A stretch of DNA of 64,000 nucleotides from Macrostomum hystrix (lineage: Eukaryota; Platyhelminthes; Macrostomidae): positions 33,256,501-33,320,500 of the forward strand of contig CATNEN010000038.1 of assembly GCA_950097015.1 (NCBI GenBank). The letters run 5' to 3'. Shown in pieces: positions 11,550-21,433 of this stretch. The position numbers were made by a program, and so were the translations under genes. Every line of letters starts with the position of its first letter. Position 1 is the stretch's first letter. The notes beneath the pieces were generated by a model. That model was given only the letters and a program-made list of their open reading frames with translations, was not told where the DNA came from and searched no databases.

Positions 11550-12279
11550 CTTATATATGATTGCTTACTCCATCATATTTACAACTTAGAGCTGTCTCAG
11601 TACTCTATAATAAAAAAATAGCCTCGGATGCTCTGCATGTGAAAGTAGAATTAAGAAAGATGCCTAAGGCAGATGACCACACTCAAACTTCTAAATAGTT
11701 ACAAATAAAGTAAAAATCTCCATTGGTGTGCGAGATTTCCTTTTCCATAAAGATGTCACAGTTTTTTCTAATTTTTCCCTGCGGTTTCTCTATAACTACT
11801 AGGCCTATTTTTCATTTTACGCATTTGTCTGTTTTGCCCTTGGTGAAGGATCGTGTGTGAAGTAATTCCCGCTGTCGTGAAATTCGTTATTCCTCTTTTC
11901 TCGTTTCCAGGCTCGTTTCATACTCGTTCTTTTTTGTTGGCCTACTATTTAAAATTTACCATCAAAAGTATGCATTTCTCCATTCAGGAACAAAATGAAT
12001 TTACTAGAATGATGCTCATGCTTTTTTCCTTCTCCTCCTTATTACAAATATTTTGCATTTTACCACTTTTGTTGGCTATTAAATTTTTCTGGTACTGGTT
12101 CTTGTACTGGACTGACATATTGATTTATGAGTTTTTATTTAATTTTAATAATGTCATTTAGAGTATTTGATAAGCACAAAGGTAACAAAAGGTGTGTACT
12201 ATGTGAATAAAAATGTGTGTAGGCCTATATGTTTAAGTTTTAAATTGTGACAGACTAAAGAGAAAATGAAATGCAGATA
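11550..12279. other. No gene seen between two transposons
   Basis: The DNA is AT-rich and non-coding. The octamer-like word TAGGCCTA and close variants appear at about 11798 and 12222, as in other unique AT-rich parts of the window. Confidence 0.4.
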
Positions 12280-12939
12280 GGGTAATGTATCATCAACCGA
12301 ACAGTGTATCTTCAAAACCGAACAAGAATTTCGACTTCTTCCTTGGTCTTGTGCAAGACAGAAACAAGCTATTGTGTTTCACAGAACAACTAATCTGAAA
12401 GTTGAAGAAATTATCTACAAGCTGAGGCATGATGTGCAATGAAGCATTAAGAGGAAAGAAAGATATTGATGTTTTAGTAGAATTTTTATTGCAAAAGCAT
12501 AGGCCTACTTTTTAGCAGCATTTTTTCAGTATGTACTTTAGATGAAGATTGTATGTGGTTGCTTGCCAATTAAATGACCATAAATGTAGTTATTTATAGA
12601 GCATGAAAAATGCTTTCAAATTACATAATTCATGATAGTTCACTCCTTAAAATAACATTAAACCACTCATTCAAATTGTAAAACCAAACATCAAATTCTC
12701 TGTTTGGTTTGAAGATACATGAAAATCATTGTTTGGTTTTAGATAAAAAGCAGGAATAACTTTTTTTCTATTTGATAAAATAGCAAAACCAGATACTTTT
12801 TAGAAAGATGTAACTGTTTTCTATAGGCCTAACTTGGCTTTTCATTTATCATCATAAGCCTATCTTAAATAGAAAATCTGTAGCTTAGGTTTGAAGTTAA
12901 AAAAATACACATTCTTGTTTGGTTGATGATACATTACCC
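12280..12939. mobile_element. TA-flanked MITE
   Basis: The left end GGGTAATGTATCATCAACC is repeated in reverse complement at the right end, where the match continues for about 24 bases with one mismatch. TA flanks both sides (12278-12279 and 12940-12941). A second inverted pair lies inside: TGTATCTTCAAA near 12305 and its complement near 12708-12720. The 660-bp body has no long frame. TA target duplication points to a non-autonomous Tc1/mariner-superfamily element. It ends about 220 bp before the MXD/MNT-like start codon. Confidence 0.8.
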
Positions 12940-13157
12940 TAGCTATGAACTGTATTTTTGTATGTGTAAATTACTAGGCCTACTTGGTAATAGGTTTTAA
13001 CATAGATAGCAGTTATTACTAGGTTCTATTAAGTTCTTACATTGTAACTATTAGTAATTATTCATATCAGCAAAGCATTCATTCATGTTGTTAACAAAAT
13101 CAATTATACTCATTCCAGATTGCTCAAGCTTAAATCTAGACTCTGCCTGCAAACTCA

Positions 13158-15317
13158 ATGAACAAAGCCAATGCTGTGCGTGGAAATGATGGCCTAGTGC
13201 TTCTTTATGAAGCAGCTATGTTACTTGAGCAGAAGGACTTAATGAAGCCCAACCAGAGTCTACTGGGCCTACAACAGCCAAGCATTGGACTAACTCGTAT
13301 GTTTGTATTGTTCTTTCTTTGTAGCTAGCCATAAATTATAAATTAGACATGCATTATTCTAAACTTATTTTGTTTGAATTCCAGGTGCAGTTAGTCTACC
13401 AGTGGCACTTCCAGTATCCAAGCCTATTGCTCCTGGCTCCACCGCTATACAAGTAACTTTGCCAAAGGCTAGACAGTTTAGCATTTTTAAATCTATCCAC
13501 AAGCCAACCATTGGCACAATGCCCATGTCTGTAGGCCATAGGCCTATAGCTGTGCCTGTATTAACTAGTACTACTACTACTGGCACTAATGGCTCCATCA
13601 CTTCATCAATCAGCTTTGACCTACTAGATCCAATTGTACAAAGGCAAAATGGCAGCATTAATGTAGTTAATAATATAATTAATAATGCTATATTGCCATC
13701 AGATTGCAATTATCAAGGCAATCAACATAACCTGGACGCATTGCCAACATTTGGCTTTGGTAGCACCATTACAATGAGCCCCAGTAAAAGGCTATCACTG
13801 ACTAGTAGGTCAAGCCACAATGAGCTAGAGAAGACAAGGTGAGTAAATAGTTAAATAATTATTGTTAACTTTTTAATGTTTGTTAGATATGTCTATTAAA
13901 AACTGGCAAAGGAAATTGAATTCATAAAAAGTAGTTTCAGCTTATTTTCAAATTACAAAAGCAATATACTATAGTAGCTGTTCTGTTTTACATGTCTAAA
14001 ATGGCATAAACAAGAACATAGCCTATAATTGCATTTTTTAGTGTGTGCATTAAATTAATTAAACTATCATTTTGATATAAAATGTAAGTTCATAACATAT
14101 TATGGTTAGATTAAGATCAAAAGCAAAATGATCTATCTTTAGCTATTCATATACTCTATGTATCTGTACTACCAAGCTATCATATGTTAAAATGCTTACA
14201 CTAGAAATCTAGCTGTATCTACAAAATTAAGGGCCTAAATATAAAAAATTAGGTTTTCTAACACTAGTCAGATTGTATTATCTTGCCATTAACTTTTTGA
14301 TTTAGTTAATAACTAGACAAAATAGCATTCATATAAATATAAATAGCTAGCTATTGTTTTAATTACACTAATTATTTCTTCAGCATGAAGCCATTGACTA
14401 CCATACATTGTGCCACAGAAATGCAACAAGCAAGTATCTGAAAGACACAAATAGGCAAAGTTCTTGTTGCCAGGTCAATTAGGGTAGATAATTAGATAAA
14501 ATTTAATAAAAGATCTACCTGGGAGATTGTTAACTAGAATTCAGTGACTAGAATTCTAGGACATTGTTAACTGGGATTATGTGATACTATTGATTGGGAT
14601 TCTTGAAATTAAGACAAATGAGCAATCTGTTTCAAATCCCGATTGCACCCCCATTGTAGGCGAGCCAAATTGCGAGACTGCATAGAAACTCTACGAGACG
14701 AGCTGCCGCCAGTTCAGGGCGAATCAACTCGCATGACAATGCTGTCTGTGCTAATGCGTGCTAGTGTCTACATGAAGGTATTATAATATAAGCTGGGGTT
14801 TATGCATATAATTAGGGAGTTTATTATATCAATATCTATTAGCAGCTTAGCTCCAATAAGATACTTCTTTCTTTAAACTGCACAGTTGCAAAGTGGTTGA
14901 ACGATCACATACTAGGGATCTGAAGACAGTAGCTAGGTCTCCCACTATATTTATCCCAATTTAAAATCTCACTTAATTGATCTGGGAATTAGGTAGGGAA
15001 ATCCCACTTTAACGATCTGGGTATAAATATGTGGAATTCTGAATGTTATAAAAGGAGTCCGTAACGGAACGCCACTTTTCCCCATTCGTCTGTTAACATT
15101 GCTTGTCACTCCGCAGGATCTAGAGCAGCTGTCCCAGGAGCAGCGAGCTCAGCTTCGCGTATTGGAACGGCGCCGGGTTGAGCTGCAGATACGGAGAGCC
15201 CAGCTGCTCCGAATGCGGCACAATTTGAAGATTCGAACCAAAGCCGCCGCCACTGGGGCCTCGGCAAGTCGGGCAAGCTCAAGCAATGGCGAGTTGTTCA
15301 AAGCTAATCTAATATAG
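13158..15317 (+). CDS. MXD/MNT-family bHLH-leucine zipper transcription repressor
   Basis: Four coding exons, 13158-13296, 13385-13838, 14660-14777 and 15117-15317, with GT/AG borders and matching phases, encode 303 residues. The ATG is preceded by an in-frame stop at 13137-13139. Residues 13-27 (LVLLYEAAMLLEQKD) match the N-terminal Sin3-interaction helix of MXD/MNT repressors. Residues 191-237 form the basic helix-loop-helix, with the E-box-contacting H-x3-E-x2-RR pattern in HNELEKTRR, then LRDCIETLRDEL, a loop and MLSVLMRASVYMK. Exon 4 starts the leucine zipper (DLEQLSQEQRAQLRVLERRR). In the family these proteins dimerise with MAX in the nucleus, bind CACGTG and recruit Sin3/HDAC, opposing MYC. 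The bHLH looks closer to MNT, but the total length is nearer to MXD; the middle (48-190) is low-complexity Ser/Thr/Asn-rich. A weak poly-A signal ATTAAA lies at 16549, which would place the 24-bp array in the 3' UTR. Confidence 0.9.
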
Positions 15318-15532
15318 AAAGTGAACGTGTATTCCCAAGGGCAGACATTATCAGGTCCTTTGCATAGTAGCATGGCTAATAGGTGGCTTCCTGTGCAAGG
15401 TCCACTAATGATCCATTTGAATAATGTAGGACAGTTTGAGTTAGCTGTGTAGGAAATAGTTAATAGCTAATGTAGCGGGACAGCTATAAACACTTAAAAA
15501 TTTACTTTTTTACTTTAAAAAAACTCATTAAG

Positions 15533-16275
15533 GAGTAGAGGCAAACAGTCTGAGGTGGGTAGAGGCAAACAGACTGAGGTAGGTAGAGGCAAACAGTCTG
15601 AGGTGGGTAGAGGCAAACAGTCTGAGGTGGGTAGAGGCAAACAGACTGAGGTGGGTAGAGGCAAACAGTCTGAGGTGGGTAGAGGCAAACAGACTGAGGT
15701 GGGTAGAGGCAAACAGTCTGAGGTGGGTAGAGGCAAACAGACTGAGGTGGGTAGAGGCAAACAGTCTGAGGTGGGTAGAGGCAAACAGTCTGAGGTGGGT
15801 AGAGGCAAACAGTCTGAGGTGGGTAGAGGCAAACAGTCTGAGGTGGGTAGAGGCAAACAGTCTGAGGTGGGTAGAGGCAAACAGTCTGAGGTGGGTAGAG
15901 GCAAACAGTCTGAGGTGGGTAGAGGCAAACAGTCTGAGGTGGGTAGAGGCAAACAGACTGAGGTAGGTAGAGGCAAACAGTCTGAGGTGGGTAGAGGCAA
16001 ACAGACTGAGGTAGGTAGAGGCAAACAGTCTGAGGTGGGTAGAGGCAAACAGACTGAGGTAGGTAGAGGCAAACAGTCTGAGGTGGGTAGAGGCAAACAG
16101 TCTGAGGTGGGTAGAGGCAAACAGACTGAGGTAGGTAGAGGCAAACAGTCTGACGTGGGTAGAGGCAAACAGTCTGAGGTGGGTAGAGGCAAACAGACTG
16201 AGGTGGGTAGAGGCAAACAGTCTGAGGTGGGTAGAGGCAAACAGTCTGAGGTGGGTAGAGGCAAACAGACTGAGG
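15533..16275. repeat. Minisatellite, 24-bp unit, about 31 copies
   Basis: A 24-bp unit containing GGTGGGTAGAGGCAAACAG is repeated head to tail with only a few variant positions (T/A in CAGTCTGA versus CAGACTGA, and GGTGGG versus GGTAGG). Because 24 is divisible by 3 and the unit lacks stops, one plus-strand frame and all three minus-strand frames stay open through the whole array. These are artefacts of periodicity. The array starts 216 bp after the MXD/MNT-like stop codon. Confidence 0.97.
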
Positions 16276-16629
16276 CAGACAGTAAAAATGTTTATTCCCG
16301 ATTCCAACAACAATCCGCAGCTGTTTCGCCCGCACCGCTGCTGCAGCAGCATCAACGCGAACAGCATCAGCGTCTGCCCATTTCTCTGCAGCACCGAATC
16401 ACTTTTCAACTGGCCGCTGACGCCGAATTCGCTCGCAGGTCGTCTAGCTATGCTCCGAAATTATAGCCAATCAAGTTGAGTTTGTTTAGTGACCAATCTC
16501 AGTAGAATTTGCTATTGGAACTTCGTATTTTCTGTCCGCAGCTTACTAATTAAAAGCAAGTGAATCGTTGTGTCTCATTTTTAGTCTCTTTAGTTTTTGC
16601 TAACTGCACTCGTGCATTGTGACCCAATT

Positions 16630-16920
16630 ATTTAACTCACAATTCATCTGTCTCCCTCTACCCTCTGTCACCTTCTACCCCAGTCTGTGTCCCTCTCCCC
16701 CAGTCTGCCCCCCTCTACCGTCTGTCACCTACCCTAGTCTGTCTCCCTCTACCCTAGTCTGTCTCCCTCTACCCCAGTCTGTCTCTCTCTACCGTCTGTC
16801 TCCCTCTACCCCACTTTGTCTCCCTCTACCCCAGTCTGTCTCTCTCTACCCTCTATCACCCTCTACCCCAGTCTGTCTTCCTCTACCCTCTGTCCCCCTT
16901 TACCACTCTACCCTCTTCAA
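16630..16920. repeat. Degenerate CT-rich tandem repeat
   Basis: Variants of CCCTCTACCCCAGTCTGTCT repeat about a dozen times with indels. The stretch is strongly pyrimidine-rich on the plus strand. It looks like an older, diverged minisatellite. Confidence 0.85.
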
Positions 16921-17544
16921 ACTCTCCCCTGATAACTGCATCTACCACGTTCCCAATGTGCCTCCCACTCTTCTGAATTTTCGGTCACTACTACTAGTCA
17001 CTGCTCGTAGGCAGACAGAATATGTTTGCAAGTGTTGTATGCGAGTTTAGTTTTGTTAATTTTTTTCAGCGTTTGAATCGATCTTGTTTTGAAATGATAC
17101 AAACCAGGTATTTTAAAAATGCATTTTTCTGCATCGCTAACAATCTGTTCTGCTATGACAAAAACCCCGGTTGCCAATAGCAACGAAGATGCGGCAACAA
17201 TCTATACGAGTAAGTACTGTCAGACAATACTGTAACTCTAATGACTTTATTAAAACTTATTTATTTCTGAATGTCAGTTGAAATACTGGAACCCCTAGTT
17301 CCAAATTCATTACAAGCAAAATACACTGCGAAACTAAGGTTTTATGGACTGAAAAAACATAAATGTAAAATATCAGCAACGTTGGACTTATTTTTCATTT
17401 CTTATATCTGTGATATAATTTTTCATACACAATATAATATACTTATCTGCCTAGTTACAACACTTGACACTTGGAATTTGTGAGTTCATGGAAAGCGGTT
17501 TAAGCTGTAGGTTTCCTGTGGCAGATATTGTGTTGCTGGCGTGG
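16921..17544. other. No gene seen
   Basis: Short open frames on both strands show no coding character. The segment separates two minisatellites. Confidence 0.4.
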
Positions 17545-18415
17545 CTAGTGTTTATGCAGATGCTGTGGTGATTATTCAGAGGCTGTGATGTTTATGCGGG
17601 GCTGTGGTGATTATTCAGAGGCTGTGATGTTTATGCGGGGCTGTGGTGATTATTCAGAGGCTGTGATGTTTATACGGGGCTGTGGTGATTATTCAGAGGC
17701 TGTGATGTTTATGCGGGGCTGTGGTGATTATTCAGAGGCTGTGATGTTTATGCGGAGCTTTGGTGATTATTCAGAGGCTGTGATGTTTATACGGGGCTGT
17801 GGTGATTATTCAGAGGCTGTGATGTTTATGCGGGGCTGTGGTGATTATTCAGAGGCTGTGATGTTTATGCGGGGCTGTGGTGATTATTCAGAGGCTGTGA
17901 TGTTTATGCGGGGCTGTGGTGATTATTCAGAGGCTGTGATGTTTATACGGGGCTGTGGTGATTATTCAGAGGCTGTGATGTTTATGCGGGGCTGTGGTGA
18001 TTATTCAGAGGCTGTGATGTTTATGCGGAGCTGTGGTGATTATTCAGAGGCTGTGATGTTTATACGGGGCTGTGGTGATTATTCAGAGGCTGTGATGTTT
18101 ATGCGGGGCTGTGGTGATTATTCAGAGGCTGTGATGTTTATGCGGGGCTGTGGTGATTATTCAGAGGCTGTGATGTTTATGCGGGGCTGTGGTGATTATT
18201 CAGAGGCTGTGGTGTTTATTCATAGGCTGTGATGTTTATGCGGGGCTGTGGTGATTATTCAGAGGCTGTGATGTTTATGCGGGGCTGTGGTGATTATTCA
18301 GAGGCTGTGATGTTTATGCGGGGCTGTGGTGATTATTCAGAGGCTGTGATGTCTATGCGGGGCTGTGGTGATTATTCAGAGGCTATCATGTTTATGCCAA
18401 TGCTGTGGTGATTGT
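17545..18415. repeat. Minisatellite, 39-bp unit, about 22 copies
   Basis: The unit contains GCTGTGGTGATTATTCAGAG followed by GCTGTGATGTTTATGCGGG. Copies are nearly identical; recurring variants are ATACGGG for ATGCGGG and GGAGC for GGGGC. The first and last copies are degenerate. The unit length is divisible by 3, so a 215-codon frame stays open by periodicity alone. Confidence 0.97.
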
Positions 18416-18419
18416 TTTT

Positions 18420-19307
18420 GTTCACAGGTTGTGATTTTCTATTTTCAAGGCCTTTTCAGTAAGCATCAAAGCAAAGCATATCCGTTAATGATTAATCGAT
18501 TAATAGTCATAACAGTTAGGCAGCTAAATTCAAATAAAGTCTCCAATAAAATAGGGACATATTGTGTATTAGTTTAATAGTAAGGAGCGCATATTCTATT
18601 GCCAGTTTTTTCAATCAAAAAAGAAATTTTAAGCCTTTTGCACTACTTAATGTTTCAGGCTTAAGGAGAACATGGTGATATTAGTAGCGAAAAAAGACCA
18701 TGATAGACTAGGCTCAAATGGCTTATTGTAGCAGCAGGCATAGGAATCGAAGCCTGGATATGCAGAGCTATACGAAATGAAATTAAACAATTTCTTATTG
18801 CATACAACCAGTAAACCGCGCAAAATACCATAATAAGCTGTGATAAACTAGAGTCGGAAAACAAGGCTAAAACACAAGCGTTTCGAGACCTGACAAACAA
18901 TCAGTAAACCATAGATTCAGAGCAAAACCAATAAACGAATGCGTGAGCTGAATATACTACTGAATTGAATCAGCTTAACAGCGACACTATATTGCTGGCA
19001 TTTATGCATTGCCAAAGAACATAACTCCGAGATTGAGACTGGGAAGAAAGGTTAGAAAGTCTTAGTTTGGCATGCGTAGAAATCTGTAAAAGTAAAGATT
19101 CTATTTTGCAAAACAGCTTTACCTTGGCTCGCTCAATGAAAACACTGACTTAATAGGAGAGTGAACTAAGATTGGCCAAGTAAAAATATATATTTCTTTT
19201 TGTGTAAAAAGAGATTACAACACATTTTCATTAGAACACATCGACATTGACAGGTTAGGATAAAAATTGCAGTACTAGCGTGTGTACCAGCGTTTGCATA
19301 ATTGAGG
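18420..19307. other. No gene seen
   Basis: AT-rich single-copy-looking sequence between two arrays. I find no exon, RNA gene or mobile element here. Confidence 0.4.
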
Positions 19308-19905
19308 GGTGGGTAAGGGTCGTGGCAGGGCTAGCTCATGTACATAGAGGAGTGGGTAGGGGTGGTAGGGTTAGGTCATGTACATAGAGGAGTGGGTAGG
19401 GGTGGCAGGGCTAGCTCATGTACATAGAGGAGTGGGTAGGGGTGGCAGGGTTAGGTCATTTACATAGAGGAGTGGGTAGGGGTGGCAGGGCTAGCTCATG
19501 TACATAGAGGAGTGGGTAGGGGTGGCAGGGTTAGGTCATTTACATAGAGGAGTGGGTAGGGGTGGCAGGGCTAGCTCATGTACATAGAGGAGTGGGTAGG
19601 GGTGGCAGGGCTAGCTCATGTACATAGAGGAGTGGGTAGGGGTGGCAGGGTTAGGTCATGTACACAGAGGAGTGGGTAGGGGTGGCAGGGTTAGGTCATG
19701 TACATAGAGGAGTGGGTAGGGGTGGCAGGGTTAGGTCATGTACATAGAGGAGTGGGTAGGGGTGGCAGGGTTAGGTCATGTACATAGAGGAGTGGGTAGG
19801 GGTGGCAGGGCTAGCTCATGTAATTTAGGAGTGGGTAGGGGTTGCAGAATTAGCTGGTGTACATTGAGTAGGTAGGGGTTGCAGGGCTAGCTTGTGTTCA
19901 TTGAG
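19308..19905. repeat. Minisatellite, 40-bp unit, about 14 copies
   Basis: The unit contains TACATAGAGGAGTGGGTAGG followed by GGTGGCAGGG and then one of two alternatives, CTAGCTCATG or TTAGGTCATG/T. The two variant types partly alternate, especially in the first half, which suggests multi-unit duplication. The last copies (19820-19905) are degenerate. Confidence 0.96.
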
Positions 19906-20417
19906 TGGCTAGCATTGAGAGTGGCTAGTGTAGGTTACAATAAAAATTACAGAATAAAGATACTTGAACAACAGAAATTAGCAACTTGGAAAGTTCATAA
20001 ATAAAGCTAAAATGAAGCGCCTAATATTTAGGTTTTGATGTAGCTTACAAAAATATGTATTCATATATAAGTGTATAAGGCGTAATGCTTTAATAAAAGC
20101 TAATATAAGAAAAGAATATAATTCAGAAAATTGTAAGGAAAATTTTATTTTAGAACAATCTATTGCACAAGCTTAACAATCGTAATAAAAATACATAATA
20201 TTGTGGCCTCTTTAACATACAAACAAAATAAGTGCGTGTTGCACTAAAAATGGATAACAATAATTAAGTCAACAGTCCGGAAAATTGCAGCAAAAGCGCA
20301 AGAAAACACAGCTATATTTCCTATAATATATATAATAAGATTCGATTCGATGTAACAAATGACGTCAGGTGAGACATCACAAGTCATAGAGAAACTTGGA
20401 ATGATGGATAAGTAGCA
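19906..20417. other. No gene seen
   Basis: AT-rich spacer between two arrays. No exon or element recognised. Confidence 0.4.
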
Positions 20418-21288
20418 GATGGAGTCAGTGGATAATGGACAGGTGGAGTCAGCGGATAATGGACAGGTGGAGTCAGCGGATAATGGACAGGTGGAGTCAG
20501 AGGATAATGGACAGGTGGAGTCAGCGGATAATGGACAGGCGGAGTCAGAGGATAATGGACAGGTGGAGTCAGCGGATAATGGACAGGTGGAGTCAGCGGA
20601 TAATGGACAGGTGGAGTCAGAGGATAATGGACAGGTGGAGTCAGCGGATAATGGACAGGTGGAGTCAGACGATAGTGGACAGGTGGAGTCAGAGGATAAT
20701 GGACAGGTGGAGTCAGCGGATAATGGACAGGTGGAGTCAGAGGATAATGGACAGGTGGAGTCAGAGGATAATGGACAGGTGGAGTCAGCGGATAATGGAC
20801 AGGTGGAGTCAGACGATAGTGGACAGGTGGAGTCAGAGGATAATGGACAGGTGGAGTCAGAGGATGATGGACAGTTGGAGTCAGAGGATAATGAACAGGT
20901 GGAGTCAGAGGATGATGGACAGGTGGAGTCAGTGGATAATGGACAGGTGAGTCAGTGGATAATGGACAGGTGAGTCAGTGGATAATGGACAGTTGGAGTC
21001 AGAGGATAATGGAAAGGTGGAGTCAGAGGATAATGGACAGGTGGAGTCAGAGGATAATGGACAGGTGGAGTCAGCGGATAATGGACAGGTGGAGTCAGAC
21101 GATAGTGGACAGGTGGAGTCAGAGGATAATGGACAGGTGGAGTCAGAGGATGATGGACAGTTGGAGTCAGTGGATAATGGACAGGTGGAGTCAGAGGATG
21201 ATGGACAGGTGGAGTCAGTGGATAATGGACAGGTGGAGTCAGAGGATGATGGACAGGTGGAGTCAGTGGATGATGGACAGGTGGTGTT
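20418..21288. repeat. Minisatellite, 24-bp unit, about 36 copies
   Basis: The unit contains GGACAGGTGGAGTCAG followed by NGGATAAT, with variation at a few positions (AGCGG, AGAGG, AGTGG; GATAAT, GATGAT, GATAGT). Larger blocks of several units recur, indicating multi-unit duplication. Two adjacent copies near 20944-20990 lost one base and so contain TGAGTCA. Open frames of 100-184 codons here result from the 24-bp period. The array lies about 145 bp beyond the stop codon of the MBOAT gene. Confidence 0.97.
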
Positions 21289-21433
21289 AAACGATTAAAA
21301 AGCAGAAAATATTAATGATCAAAATGTAAAGTTTCATATTCCAAAACGCCACCATAAAACAATCAAATTTGACATGAATATAGTCGATTCATAGAGAATA
21401 AGCTGTGATTTTTCCGTGCGTGTGTGAGTGTGT

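Noticed and set aside
15502-16466. Open frames of about 250-300 codons on both strands in the 24-bp array
   Set aside because: A unit length divisible by 3 without stops keeps several frames open at once on both strands; there is no flanking coding sequence or start context.
17585-18411. Repeat protein frame (GCGDYSEAVMFMR-type units)
   Set aside because: Product of the 39-bp period; third positions show no synonymous bias and the frame begins and ends inside the array.
20419-21298. Acidic repeat protein frames (VESADNGQ-type units)
   Set aside because: Two frames are open together because the unit is 24 bp; a single-unit deletion breaks both, as expected for non-coding DNA.
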